A DNA stretch of 64,000 nucleotides, taken from contig NZ_CP061080.1 of assembly GCF_014495845.1 (NCBI RefSeq), positions 2,035,001 to 2,099,000 on the forward strand, given 5' to 3'. Of the stretch, positions 34,332-42,700 are shown piece by piece; positions within the stretch are counted from its first letter, which is position 1, and the number at the start of each line of letters is the position of its first letter. A program made the position numbers and the translations under genes. The notes beneath the pieces are model-generated. The model had not been told where the DNA came from. It searched no databases and was given only the letters and a program-made list of their open reading frames with translations. This DNA comes from Aquibium microcysteis. GTDB lineage: Bacteria > Pseudomonadota > Alphaproteobacteria > Rhizobiales > Rhizobiaceae.

Positions 34332-34480
34332 GGGTCCCCCCCTCCGCCTCGCTGCGCTCGGCACCTCCCCCCCACTTCGTGGGGTTGGAGGATGGGCGTC
34401 AGCGCTGGCGGCGGGCTATCCTCCACCCCACGAAGTGGGGGCGGAGGTGGCGTCGCGAAGCGACGACGGAGGGGGGCGCG
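34332..34480. repeat. Inverted repeat with CCCCACTTCGTGGGG hairpins (family G)
   Basis: Facing arms containing CCCCCACTTCGTGGGGT and ACCCCACGAAGTGGGGG surround a short core (GGAGGATGGGC / TATCCTCC). Further out lie complementary CTCCGCCTCGCTGCG-like and CGAAGCGACGACGGAG stretches. Confidence 0.7.
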
Positions 34481-34584
34481 ACGCTGGAGGATACGGCGCC
34501 GACGGTGACGACGGGAGCGGTGGAGGGACGGCGCCAACGGTGACGGCGCGTGCCCCGTCCAGCACCGGATCGCGGGGCGAGGCA

Positions 34585-34652
34585 GCCGAGGCATGGATCC
34601 CGGATACGTCGTCCTGCGCTGCGCTCGGACGGCGTTCCGGGATGACGAAGCG
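34585..34652. repeat. Half copy of family F repeat
   Basis: It contains GAGGCATGGATCCCGGATAC, GTCCTGCGCTGCGC and GTTCCGGGATGACGAAG, matching the right half of 33950-34146. Confidence 0.7.
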
Positions 34653-34691
34653 GTAGGGTGGTGCGCCGTCCGTCCGTCCGGCGCCTGCCCC

Positions 34692-35771
34692 CTATGCCGC
34701 GTCGAAGTCGAGCACCAGGCGGTCCGAGAGCGGACGGGTCTGGCAGGCGAGGGTGAAGCCGGCTTCGATCTCCCAGGGTTCGAGCGAGAAGTTCACCGCC
34801 ATTTCGGACTGGCCCTCCACGACGCGGCAGCGGCAAGTGCAGCACATGCCGCCGGCGCAGGAATAGGGCAGTTCCAGCCCCGCCGCATGGGCGGCGTCGA
34901 GCACGGTGCCGGCCGCCTCGCCCATCGGGAAGGCGCGGCGCACCCCGTCGAGCACGACCTCGATGGCGACACCCTCGGCCACCGCCTTACGCGCGGCTTC
35001 CGACGGCGCGCGCGGTGCGGGCGCCTCGCCCGACGGCGTGAAGCGCTCGTAGCGGATGCGGTCGGCGTCGACGCCGTAGTCCTTCAGCATCGCCGCGACG
35101 TCGTCGATCATGGCGCCCGGGCCGCACAGGAAGACGCCGTCGCTGGAAAGCGGGTCGATCAGCCCGAGATCGGCCATACGGCGGATGCGCGCGCCGTCGA
35201 CGCGGCCGTTGAGGAGGTCGACGTCCTGCTTCTCGCGCGAGAGGAGGTTGACCAGCGAGAAGCGCCGCATGTGGGCGTCCTTCAGGTCCTGAAGATCCTC
35301 GCGGAACATGATCGTGTCGGTGGAGCGGTTGCCGTAGACGAGGGTGACCGTGCTGTCCTTTTCGTGCGACAGCACCGTCCGGGCGATCGACAGCATCGGC
35401 GTGATGCCGGAGCCCGACGCGATCAGCAGGTAGTCGTGCCGGGTGCCCGTGAGCGCGGTGAAGCGGCCTTCGGGGGGCATGACGCGGATGGTGTCGCCCA
35501 CCGACAGCATCTCGTTGACGAAGCGCGAGAAGCGGCCGTCGGCGACCTTCTTGACGCCGACCTTGAGCACCGCATCGCCGGGGGCCGAGCAGATCGAATA
35601 GGAGCGGCGGACGTCCTGTCCGTCGACGGTGGCCGCGAGCGTCAGGTACTGGCCGGGGCGGAAGGCGAAGGCCTCGCGCAAGTCATCGGGGACGGCGAAG
35701 GCGACGGCCACCGCCTCGGGCGTCTGGCGTTCGATGTCGGTGACGACGAGATCGTGGAAGCGGGGCGCCAT
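34692..35771 (-). CDS. paaE: 1,2-phenylacetyl-CoA epoxidase, reductase subunit PaaE
   Basis: A 359-residue FAD/2Fe-2S reductase that feeds NADPH electrons to PaaA. The N-terminal half is an FNR-like module (Arg-Ser-Tyr-Ser and Gly-Ser-Gly-Ile-Thr-Pro). The C-terminal plant-type ferredoxin domain has cluster cysteines C305, C310, C313 and C343. It is the last gene of paaABCDE, 10 bp after paaD. Start ATG 35771. Confidence 0.95.
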   Translation of the reverse strand: MAPRFHDLVVTDIERQTPEAVAVAFAVPDDLREAFAFRPGQYLTLAATVDGQDVRRSYSICSAPGDAVLKVGVKKVADGRFSRFVNEMLSVGDTIRVMPPEGRFTALTGTRHDYLLIASGSGITPMLSIARTVLSHEKDSTVTLVYGNRSTDTIMFREDLQDLKDAHMRRFSLVNLLSREKQDVDLLNGRVDGARIRRMADLGLIDPLSSDGVFLCGPGAMIDDVAAMLKDYGVDADRIRYERFTPSGEAPAPRAPSEAARKAVAEGVAIEVVLDGVRRAFPMGEAAGTVLDAAHAAGLELPYSCAGGMCCTCRCRVVEGQSEMAVNFSLEPWEIEAGFTLACQTRPLSDRLVLDFDAA

Positions 35772-35781
35772 GCGGGATGCC

Positions 35782-36408
35782 TCAGATGCATTTGAAGTAG
35801 TCGAAGGGCTCGCGGCAGGCCAGGCAGCGCCAATGCGCCTTGCAGGCCGTGGACCCGAATTCGGAGAGGCGCTCGGTGTCAGACGAGCCGCAGCGCGGAC
35901 AGGCGACCTCGATCTCGCCGAACAGCGAGCGGATCGAGGACGAGGTCTTTTCCGGCGGGGCGATGCCGTAGTCGCGCAGCTTGTCGCGGCCTTCCGGCGT
36001 GATCCAGTCGGTGGTCCAGGCCGGCGACACGACGCGTTCGACGCGCGCCTCGAAGCCGGCGTCGCGCAGCGCCGCCTCGACGGCGAGCTCGATGGCGAGC
36101 ACGGCGGGGCAGCCGGAATAGGTGGGCGTCACCCTGGCCACCGCGATGCCGTCGATGATCTCGACCGAGCGCAGGATGCCGAGATCGGCGACGGTCACGC
36201 AGGGGACTTCGGGGTCGGGGACGGCGGCGGCGGCAGCCCAGGCGCGGTGCTGGCGTTCCCCCTTCTCTCCGCTTGCGGGGAGAAGGTCCCGGCAGGTGGA
36301 TGAGGGGCGGTGCAGGGATCGGACGGGTTCGCGCTGCCCCTCATCCGCCCCTTCGGGCCACCTTCTCCCCGCAAGCGGGGAGAAGGAAGGGAGCGGATGC
36401 TCGTTCAC
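35782..36408 (-). CDS. paaD: PaaD, phenylacetyl-CoA epoxidase assembly protein, with an in-frame repeat insertion
   Basis: PaaD is a MIP18/DUF59-type protein needed for epoxidase activity, probably in metal-cluster assembly. From residue ~56 the protein is ordinary PaaD: Val-Pro-Asp-Pro-Glu-Val-Pro, Tyr-Ser-Gly-Cys-Pro-Ala, and C-terminal zinc-type cysteine pairs (Cys-Pro-Arg-Cys ... Cys-Leu-Ala-Cys). Residues ~7-51 are encoded by a palindromic repeat (36258-36389) that keeps the reading frame, giving 208 residues instead of about 160-170. The GTG start at 36408 overlaps the paaC stop (GTGA), as expected in this operon, so the insertion lies inside the gene. Confidence 0.88.
   Translation of the reverse strand: MNEHPLPSFSPLAGRRWPEGADEGQREPVRSLHRPSSTCRDLLPASGEKGERQHRAWAAAAAVPDPEVPCVTVADLGILRSVEIIDGIAVARVTPTYSGCPAVLAIELAVEAALRDAGFEARVERVVSPAWTTDWITPEGRDKLRDYGIAPPEKTSSSIRSLFGEIEVACPRCGSSDTERLSEFGSTACKAHWRCLACREPFDYFKCI
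36258..36389. repeat. RIME-like element (family A) inside paaD
   Basis: Two facing palindromes: CCTTCTCTCCGCTTGCGGGG (36261 on) and CTTCTCCCCGCAAGCGGGG (36362 on), with the family's GATGAGGGGCGG and CCCCTCATCCGCC boundaries. The span is about 132 bp, a multiple of three, and has no stop in the paaD frame. Confidence 0.88.
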
Positions 36409-37178
36409 CACGTCGCCCCCGGATAAGTGCGCTGCATGTGCTGCAGGTCGGCCAGCAGGAAGCCCATGGCCTCGCCATGCATGCCCTTGCGGCCGCCGCG
36501 CTGGCTGTAGGGGGGCGTCGTGAAGGTGAGCCCCGCCTCGGCGAAGATCGGCCCGACGATGCGGTCGAAGGCGGAGCGCAGCGACGAGGGCTGCGGCGCG
36601 ACGCCGGCCCGTGCGGCCGCCGCCGTCACCGCGTCGTCGTCGAACATCTCGTCGATGTAGGGCGCCAGGTCCTCGATCGCGGCCTCCATGCGCCGCCGGC
36701 TCTCCTCCGTGCCGTCGCCCAGCCGCACCACCCATTCGCCGGCGTGGCGGATGTGGTAGGCGACCTCCTTGACGGCCTTGGCGGCAATGCCGGCGAGCGT
36801 GGCGTCGGACGAGCCGGAGGCTGCCTTCCAGAACGGCTCCATGAAGGCCGCGAAGTAGAGCTGGCGCAGCATGGTCTGCGCGAAGTCGCCGTTGGGGCGC
36901 TCGACGAGCAGGCAGTTGAGGTATTCGCGTTCGCGCCGGAGATAGGCGAAGTCGTCCTCGCTGCGGCCCCGGCCCTCGACCTCCGCGGCATGGGCATAGA
37001 GCGCGCGCGCCTGGCCGATCAGGTCGAGCGCCATGTTGGGCATGGCGAGGTCTTCTTCCAGCATCGGCGCGTGGCCGCACCATTCCGACAGGCGGTGGCC
37101 GAGCACCAGATGGTCGTCGGCCAGCCGGACGAGCAGCGTGACCAGCGTCTCGCGGTCGATCGCGACGTCGGTTGCCAT
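36405..37178 (-). CDS. paaC: 1,2-phenylacetyl-CoA epoxidase structural subunit PaaC
   Basis: A 257-residue ferritin-fold subunit that pairs with PaaA but lacks an intact di-iron site. The segments Leu-Gly-His-Arg-Leu-Ser-Glu-Trp, Met-Ala-Leu-Asp-Leu-Ile-Gly and Met-Gln-Arg-Thr-Tyr-Pro-Gly match the family. The ATG at 37178 shares its A with the TGA of paaB. Confidence 0.95.
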   Translation of the reverse strand: MATDVAIDRETLVTLLVRLADDHLVLGHRLSEWCGHAPMLEEDLAMPNMALDLIGQARALYAHAAEVEGRGRSEDDFAYLRREREYLNCLLVERPNGDFAQTMLRQLYFAAFMEPFWKAASGSSDATLAGIAAKAVKEVAYHIRHAGEWVVRLGDGTEESRRRMEAAIEDLAPYIDEMFDDDAVTAAAARAGVAPQPSSLRSAFDRIVGPIFAEAGLTFTTPPYSQRGGRKGMHGEAMGFLLADLQHMQRTYPGATW

Positions 37179-37465
37179 CACATGTGCCCCACGTCTTCGG
37201 GCACGGTGTAGAAGGTCGGGTGGCGGTAGATCTTCGAGGCCGTCGGCTCGAAATTCTCCTCCTTCTGCGCCGGATCGGAGGCGACGATCGCCGCCGACGG
37301 CACGACCCAGATCGACACGCCCTCGCCGCGGCGCGTGTAGACGTCGCGCGCGGCCTGCAGCGCCATCACCTCGTCGGCGGCGTGCACCGAGCCGCAATGC
37401 TTGTGCGCCAGGCCGTTGCGCGGCCGGATGAAGACTTCCCAGAGCGGGATCTCGTGTTTTGCCAT
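37178..37465 (-). CDS. paaB: 1,2-phenylacetyl-CoA epoxidase subunit PaaB
   Basis: A 95-residue protein starting Met-Ala-Lys-His-Glu-Ile-Pro-Leu-Trp-Glu-Val-Phe-Ile-Arg, the PaaB hallmark; it bridges PaaAC dimers in the epoxidase. The 91-bp gap to paaA is the longest in the operon. Start ATG 37465 with GAGGAGAGTAACC upstream. Confidence 0.95.
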   Translation of the reverse strand: MAKHEIPLWEVFIRPRNGLAHKHCGSVHAADEVMALQAARDVYTRRGEGVSIWVVPSAAIVASDPAQKEENFEPTASKIYRHPTFYTVPEDVGHM

Positions 37466-37556
37466 GGTTACTCTCCTCACGCGCAGCCGTGGCCGCACAG
37501 ATTCACGTCCTGCGATGTATCCGATTGCCGCAAGCCCGCGGCCGGTGCGTCGAAGA

Positions 37557-38552
37557 CTATTCCGCCGCGAGCCGCGCAGCCTCCCTGCGGGCCTTGCGCT
37601 TGCCGGCATGCGCCAGCGCCGCCTCGCGCACCCAGGCGCCGTCGTCCCAGGCCTTCCTGCGGGCAGCGAGGCGCTCGCGGTTCATCGGGCCCCCGCCCTT
37701 GACGACGCGCCAGAACTCGTCCCAGTCGATCGCGCCGAAATCGTAGGAACCGCGCTCCTCGTTCCACTTCAGCTCGGGATCGGGGAAGGTCAGGCCGAGA
37801 TACGTGCCCTGCGGCACCGTGGCGTCGACGAACTTCTGGCGCAGTTCGTCATTGGTGAAGCGCTTGATCTTCCACTTCATCGACTGGTCGCCGTGCTGGC
37901 TCTCGGTGTCGTGCGGGCCGAACATCATCAGCGAGGGCCACCACCAGCGGTTCAGCGCATCCTGCGCCATCTCCTTCTGCTCCGGCGTGCCCTGCGCCAG
38001 CGTCATCATGATCTCGTAGCCCTGGCGCTGGTGGAAGCTTTCCTCCTTGCAGACGCGGATCATGGCGCGCGCATAGGGGCCGTAGGAGCAGCGGCAGAGC
38101 GGGATCTGGTTCATGATCGCCGCGCCGTCGACGAGCCAGCCGATGGCGCCGATGTCGGCCCAGGTGAGCGTCGGGTAGTTGAAGATCGAGGAATACTTCG
38201 CCTTGCCGGCCAGAAGCTCCTCGGTCATCTGCTCGCGGGAGACGCCGAGCGTCTCGGCGGCCGAATAAAGGTAGAGACCGTGGCCGCCCTCGTCCTGCAC
38301 CTTGGCGAGCAGTGCCGCCTTGCGGCGCAGGGACGGGGCGCGCGTGATCCAGTTGCCCTCGGGCAGCATGCCGACGATCTCGGAATGCGCATGCTGGCCG
38401 ATCTGGCGGATCAGCGTGCGGCGGTAGCCCTCCGGCATCGGGTCGTTCGGCTCGATCTTCTCCTCGGCGTCGATGCGCGCCTGGAAGGCGGCGAGGAAAG
38501 CCTCGTCCTCGTTGGTCTCGGTCTTTGCGCCGATCAGTCCCTGGCTGTACAT
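37557..38552 (-). CDS. paaA: 1,2-phenylacetyl-CoA epoxidase catalytic subunit PaaA
   Basis: A 331-residue di-iron monooxygenase subunit that epoxidises the ring of phenylacetyl-CoA. The ligand regions Gln-Asp-Glu-Gly-Gly-His and [12 protein letters not shown] (Glu/His pairs) are intact. It is the first gene of paaABCDE; the promoter is at 38600-38628. ATG 38552 has GGAGGAG upstream. Confidence 0.96.
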   Translation of the reverse strand: MYSQGLIGAKTETNEDEAFLAAFQARIDAEEKIEPNDPMPEGYRRTLIRQIGQHAHSEIVGMLPEGNWITRAPSLRRKAALLAKVQDEGGHGLYLYSAAETLGVSREQMTEELLAGKAKYSSIFNYPTLTWADIGAIGWLVDGAAIMNQIPLCRCSYGPYARAMIRVCKEESFHQRQGYEIMMTLAQGTPEQKEMAQDALNRWWWPSLMMFGPHDTESQHGDQSMKWKIKRFTNDELRQKFVDATVPQGTYLGLTFPDPELKWNEERGSYDFGAIDWDEFWRVVKGGGPMNRERLAARRKAWDDGAWVREAALAHAGKRKARREAARLAAE

Positions 38553-38599
38553 GACGTCTCCTCCGTGGTCGGATCGTAACATATCCGCCCCTTGGGGCA

Positions 38600-38630
38600 T
38601 ATGTAACAAAATCGAACGTCATTGGCAATG
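38600..38630 (-). promoter_or_regulatory. paaA promoter with overlapping palindromic operator
   Basis: On the minus strand, -35 TTGCCA (38623-38628) and -10 TACATA (38600-38605) are 17 bp apart. The -35 lies inside the palindrome CATTGGCAATG (38620-38630), so a repressor (TetR-type protein or PaaX) could block it. The same gap must hold the divergent promoter for the 38660 gene. Confidence 0.6.
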
Positions 38631-38659
38631 TTTCGTAACACGAGAGGGAGGAGCGTCCG

Positions 38660-39076
38660 GTGCAATTCGGCGTGACGGAAGCGGAAGAGACGCTGGCGCG
38701 GGTGTTTGCGCCATGGATCGTCGAGATGGGGCTGAAGCCGGTGGCCTTCGACGCGGCGGGCGGCGACTTCCTGCTGCCGGAGAACCGGGCGCTGGTGCAT
38801 GTCGGAGGCATCATCTGCGGCCAGGCGACGGCGGCCGCTGCCGACACCTGCGCGGTGGTGGCGCTGGCGGCGCTGAACGGCCGCTTCCGCATCTGCACGA
38901 CGGTGGACCTGACCACCCACTTCATCCGGCCGCTGAAGCCCGGCGACGTCGAGATCCGCGTCGACGTGCTCTCCAACGGCAAGCGCATGGCCTACACGAA
39001 GGTGGAGATGCGGGCCAAGGGCGAGACGAAGGTTGCCGTGACGGCGACGAGCGCCTTCGCCTATCTGGAGGAGTGA
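38660..39076 (+). CDS. PaaI-family hotdog-fold thioesterase
   Basis: A 138-residue hotdog thioesterase starting at GTG with GGGAGGAG 7 bp upstream. The segments His-Val-Gly-Gly and Thr-Val-Asp-Leu-Thr-Thr-His-Phe-Ile-Arg-Pro are family features. It is transcribed divergently from paaA and differs from the true PaaI at 44722, so it is a second thioesterase that may clear dead-end CoA esters in the same pathway (inference). Confidence 0.85.
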   Translation: MQFGVTEAEETLARVFAPWIVEMGLKPVAFDAAGGDFLLPENRALVHVGGIICGQATAAAADTCAVVALAALNGRFRICTTVDLTTHFIRPLKPGDVEIRVDVLSNGKRMAYTKVEMRAKGETKVAVTATSAFAYLEE

Positions 39077-39126
39077 GGGCGCAAAGCGGCGTGACGGCGA
39101 AGGACGATGCGCCTATAGTCGATCCC

Positions 39127-39426
39127 ATGAACCGGGATACCGTCATTGCGCGCCTGAAGAGCCTCGAGCCCGCATTGCGCGACAGCGGCATCGTGGCGCT
39201 CTATCTTTACGGCTCCCATGCGCGCGACGAAGCGCGGCCGGACAGCGACTTGGACGTCATCGTCGAATTCGCGCCGGGACGGCAGCGCGACCTCGGCAGC
39301 TACATGACCCCCCTGCATATCCTCAAGCAGCAACTGCCGGACGTGGCGATCGGCTACGGGACGCACGACAACATCGTTCCCGCCTACCGGGCCACGATCG
39401 AAAGCGAAGCGATCCGGGTGTTCTGA
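39127..39426 (+). CDS. mntA: MntA-type minimal nucleotidyltransferase antitoxin
   Basis: A 99-residue nucleotidyltransferase with Gly-Ser-His-Ala-Arg (29-33) and Ser-Asp-Leu-Asp (40-43), the GSx10DxD active site. MntA antitoxins AMPylate (or oligoAMPylate) the HEPN toxin encoded next to them. It overlaps the hepT start by one base. Its first ~45 codons and leader are about nine-tenths identical to the second copy at 39842. Confidence 0.88.
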   Translation: MNRDTVIARLKSLEPALRDSGIVALYLYGSHARDEARPDSDLDVIVEFAPGRQRDLGSYMTPLHILKQQLPDVAIGYGTHDNIVPAYRATIESEAIRVF

Positions 39427-39785
39427 TGGCTTCGGCGAAGTCCCCGGTCGTTCGGCTTCGCCATATCAGGCATGAGATCACCGCTCTAGTTTCGTCGGTG
39501 GAGGGGCTCGGCGACGACGCGATTCTTGCGAGCCATGTTCACCGCCGTGCCCTGGAACGATCCGTGGAGATCATATCGGAAGCAGCGAAGTCGTTGCCGG
39601 ACCGACTTCGAGAGACGGAACCGACCATGCCGTGGAAGGACATCATCGGGATCGGAAACCTGCTTCGCCACGAATACTACCGGATCGACGACACCACGAT
39701 GCTGAGCATCCTGCGCGTCCACCTCCCCGGGCTGCTTCCCGCCATCGACAGGATGGAGCGGCGCCTTGCGGAGGCTCCCCGGTGA
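39426..39785 (+). CDS. hepT: HepT-like HEPN toxin (DUF86) with altered active-site motif
   Basis: A 119-residue DUF86/HEPN protein. The family motif R-N-x3-H-x-Y is here Gly77-Asn78-Leu-Leu-Arg81-His82-Glu83-Tyr84: His and Tyr are kept but the usual Arg before Asn is Gly, with an Arg right before the His instead. HepT toxins cleave RNA or tRNA and are inactivated by AMPylation of the Tyr. The start ATG shares its base with the mntA stop. Confidence 0.85.
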   Translation: MASAKSPVVRLRHIRHEITALVSSVEGLGDDAILASHVHRRALERSVEIISEAAKSLPDRLRETEPTMPWKDIIGIGNLLRHEYYRIDDTTMLSILRVHLPGLLPAIDRMERRLAEAPR

Positions 39786-39841
39786 CAGCGCGGCGCGCAG
39801 GCGGCGTGACGCGACGGGGAAATGCGCCTAAAGTCGAGCCC

Positions 39842-40141
39842 ATGAACCGGGATGCCGTCATCGCGCGCCTGAAGAGCCTCGAACCCGCGCTGCGCGACAG
39901 CGGGGTCGTGGCGCTCTATCTCTACGGCTCCCATGCGCGCGACGAGGCGCGGCCGGACAGCGACATCGATCTGCTTGCCGATTTCGAGCGCGGCCGCGAT
40001 GACGACATCATGGATCTTCTCGGACCGTGCCAGGACATAGAAGACGCATTTCCCGGCACCGAGATCGGTTTCAGCACGCACGATCGGCTCGTCGACAGCT
40101 ACCGCTGCGACATCGAGGATTCGGCGATCCTGGTTTTCTGA
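39842..40141 (+). CDS. Second MntA-type nucleotidyltransferase without a HEPN partner
   Basis: A 99-residue paralogue of the 39127 gene. Residues 1-45, including the catalytic motif (Ser-Asp-Ile-Asp), are nearly the same, as is the upstream leader (GATGCGCCTATAGTCGA versus AATGCGCCTAAAGTCGA); the C-terminal halves differ. No HEPN gene follows: the repeat and insertion sequence begin about 40 bp after the stop. It may be an orphan left by loss of its hepT, or a second antitoxin for the same toxin. Confidence 0.85.
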   Translation: MNRDAVIARLKSLEPALRDSGVVALYLYGSHARDEARPDSDIDLLADFERGRDDDIMDLLGPCQDIEDAFPGTEIGFSTHDRLVDSYRCDIEDSAILVF

Positions 40142-40180
40142 CAACCTCTGCCAACCTCCGCAGCCGCCGCGGCTCCAGGG

Positions 40181-40202
40181 CCGTCATCCTCGGGCTTGTC
40201 CC
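40181..40202. repeat. Left part of a REP-like repeat (family C) split by the IS
   Basis: GCCGTCATCCTCGGGCTTGT followed by CCC up to the IS edge. The continuation, CCGAGGATCTGCC, is found right of the IS at 41547 on, and the inverted partner copy at 41625-41656, as in the intact pair at 4114-4233. Confidence 0.85.
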
Positions 40203-41538
40203 CATACGCGCTAACATAGCTGCCGATGTGCAATTGCGCGCCGTCGTCGCGGTGGCTCGCGCAGTCGGTGGAGCAGACGGTCGATGGGGATCCGTCTGGT
40301 TGGTCCCTGCAAGACCGCCAGGGAGATGTTGGCGAGCGCCATGGCTGCGAGACGCCAGATCGGCAGGGCGGCCCGGTTCAGGCGGCCAGGGGGAGAGAGT
40401 CCGGCGCCTCGGGACCGAGGGCCGGCAGGTCGTCTTCGGTCAGCAGGGCGGCCAGAAGGGCGGTGTTGATCCACAGGCGCGCCAGGTTGGGATCTTTTGC
40501 GCGGAGGTCTTCCAGGCCCACCAGCGACTTCATCCGTTTGAACGCCAGCTCGACCTGCCATCGCAGCCGATAGGTCGAGGCGAGCCGTTCGGGCGGCCAG
40601 CCGTCCGACGGGAGCGACGTCAGCAGCACCAGACAACCGGCCATCTCGATGCCGGCCTCGCTGGGCTCGTACCCCGCCTTGGCGGCCAGACGGCGCGCCG
40701 CGCGCCTGGCCTTCGCCGCCGCCTCGGGCGGCAGGGGCAGGATCACCACCCGGGCGGCCACCTCGACCTTCGACTTGCGGTCCTGGACCCTCACCGGCCG
40801 ATCGAGCACGCCCTTCTCGCCCGCCTCGCGGCACAGCGCCAGACGATCCAGCAGCCGACCCTCCCCATCCAGCAGGCGCGGATGGGTCGAAGGGGCGCGA
40901 ACCAGGAACGCGCCGCCAGCCTCGACCACCCGAGCCAGATCGTCCGCCCTGGCGTGGGCGCGATCGGCGATCCGCAATTCGCCGGCCTGGACGACGCCGC
41001 GCGACAACCGCTCGGCATCATGCCGATCGGTCACGTCCACCGAACACAGCCTGAGCCTCGAGAGGTCGAACACCGTATGCACCATCCAATAGGCCCGCTT
41101 GGGTCCGGGCGGCGCCACCACCGTGGCGTCGACCGCCATTATCCGCAGTCCGCCGCTCGAACCGGCCAGGGCTTCGGGGCAGCGCTCGGCGAGCAGGTCC
41201 GAGACCAGGTCGCCCACCCAGTCGGCACTGGCCTTCAGCCGCCTGAGCATCGCCACGTCGGACATCGACGCCAGGCCTCGCTGCTCGGCCCAGGCCGCCA
41301 GCGTGCGAAGCGAAAACCGCCCCAGCACATAGGCGAAACACAACCGCAACAGAATTGTGGCGCTGGACACCTGCCGCTTTCGAAGCAGCGCACCCGCCTC
41401 CCGCGCGCTCCTCGTCAACTCCTCCTCCGAGCCCAGTCGCGCGACCAGCTCGTCCCAATTCATGGCGTGCAGCGAATCATTCATGCGCCAAACGAATCAC
41501 GCGCCGAATGCACCGTCAACGCTATGTTAGCGCGTATG
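40203..41538. mobile_element. IS4-family insertion sequence, complete
   Basis: The element is 1336 bp with perfect 18-bp terminal inverted repeats CATACGCGCTAACATAGC (40203-40220 and 41521-41538). It is flanked by an 11-bp direct repeat GGGCTTGTCCC (40192-40202 and 41539-41549), the target-site duplication. A CAT terminus and 10-12 bp duplications fit the IS231-like branch of IS4. The target is the hairpin loop region of a REP-like repeat. The intact ends and perfect duplication indicate recent insertion. Confidence 0.93.
40378..41484 (-). CDS. IS4-family DDE transposase
   Basis: A 368-residue transposase. The first Asp lies in Ala-Val-Asp-Ala-Thr-Val, the second in Ile-Ala-Asp-Arg-Ala, and the Y-x2-R-x3-E-x6-K signature is perfect in Tyr-Arg-Leu-Arg-Trp-Gln-Val-Glu ... 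Lys-Ser. The frame is intact, so the element may be active. It fills most of the insertion sequence. Confidence 0.93.
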   Translation of the reverse strand: MNDSLHAMNWDELVARLGSEEELTRSAREAGALLRKRQVSSATILLRLCFAYVLGRFSLRTLAAWAEQRGLASMSDVAMLRRLKASADWVGDLVSDLLAERCPEALAGSSGGLRIMAVDATVVAPPGPKRAYWMVHTVFDLSRLRLCSVDVTDRHDAERLSRGVVQAGELRIADRAHARADDLARVVEAGGAFLVRAPSTHPRLLDGEGRLLDRLALCREAGEKGVLDRPVRVQDRKSKVEVAARVVILPLPPEAAAKARRAARRLAAKAGYEPSEAGIEMAGCLVLLTSLPSDGWPPERLASTYRLRWQVELAFKRMKSLVGLEDLRAKDPNLARLWINTALLAALLTEDDLPALGPEAPDSLPLAA

Positions 41539-41731
41539 GGGCTTGTCCCGAGGATCTGCCGGAGTTCGAGGTCAGGCAGGTCTTACTGCCGCATGCGACG
41601 TCGGCAATGCTCCGGCTCCAAGGTCCGCAGATCCTCGGGACAAGCCCGAGAATGTCGGCCGCGGGTGGCACACCCGCCCGCTGAGCGGGAAAGACGCGCG
41701 AAATGCGACCGGCGATCGCGCCGCCCTCCCC

Positions 41732-42625
41732 TCAGATCCCCCCGAACCGCCCCCTGAACCGCTCCGGCCGCGCCTGGGCGGGCAGGCCGGCGGCGTCGAG
41801 CCAGGCTTCGCTGGGCGCTGCCAGGCGGCCGTAGAGTCCGCGCACCAGCGCCCTCGCCTCCTCGCCCGGCCAGTCCTGCGGCAGCAGCGCCGCGGGAAGG
41901 CCGGGATCGCGGAGCACGAGGCGGCGCCAGCCGTGGTTGACGAGGATGCGCGCGGCCGTCGCGTCGAGCGGCGACAGCGCCGCACCGCCGGCGAGCGCGC
42001 GGGCGAGCGGCGACAGGTCGGCGCAGAGCGTGCGGTAGCCGGCGGCGCAGCCGTCGAGCGACCAGAGCCGCGTGACGCCCTCGGGAATGCGCTGCGCCTC
42101 ACCCGCGATCACCAGAAGGCCGGACGGCAGGCCGGTGGCGGGATCGCCAGCCTCCGTGTGCGGCTTGATCCAGCTGTCTGTTCCGGTCGGCACGAAGCCG
42201 AGATCACGCATGGTGCGGTCGCGGTCGCTGCGGCGCGCACTCTCGCCGGCCGATGGCGACACGGCGACGATCCAGCGTCCGTCCCATGCCGGCGGACCGG
42301 CGGCGTAGATGCGGCGCGTGGCGAGATCGAAGGCATGGCGACCCTCTTCGGCCAGCCGATAGAAGCTGTTGCGCCCTTCCCTCTCGCGCAGCACCCAATG
42401 GTCGGCGGCGAGCCGCGACATCGCGGTGCGCACCGCGCCGGGCTCGATCCGCAGCCGCAGCAACAGGTCCTGGAGCAGCGACAGCGGCGCCTGGCCGCCG
42501 CGCGGCGCGACCGCGTCGCCGAAGACGGTGACGACCAGCGACCAGACGCGCAGCCGTCCGCGCGCGTGCAGGCGGTCGATCATCCGCTCGAGCGCAGTCC
42601 TGGCCGGGTCGGTGGTGGCATCCAT
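41732..42625 (-). CDS. paaX: PaaX family transcriptional repressor
   Basis: A 297-residue PaaX-type regulator. The N-terminal winged helix includes Arg-Thr-Ala-Met-Ser-Arg-Leu, the middle domain begins around Trp-Asp-Gly-Arg-Trp, and a PaaX C-terminal domain follows. In the known system PaaX represses paa promoters and is released by phenylacetyl-CoA. Start ATG 42625. It lies downstream of the TetR gene on the same strand. Confidence 0.92.
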   Translation of the reverse strand: MDATTDPARTALERMIDRLHARGRLRVWSLVVTVFGDAVAPRGGQAPLSLLQDLLLRLRIEPGAVRTAMSRLAADHWVLREREGRNSFYRLAEEGRHAFDLATRRIYAAGPPAWDGRWIVAVSPSAGESARRSDRDRTMRDLGFVPTGTDSWIKPHTEAGDPATGLPSGLLVIAGEAQRIPEGVTRLWSLDGCAAGYRTLCADLSPLARALAGGAALSPLDATAARILVNHGWRRLVLRDPGLPAALLPQDWPGEEARALVRGLYGRLAAPSEAWLDAAGLPAQARPERFRGRFGGI

Positions 42626-42700
42626 GGCCCTGAGATGCCATGGCGGCGAAGGCCATGGCAAGGCGGCTGCGGCCACCGAGCGGCAGGGCCGCATCCCGGG

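Noticed and set aside
33930..34691. Small open frames in the 762-bp gap before paaE
   Set aside because: All follow repeat sequence with no ribosome-binding site or protein-like composition.
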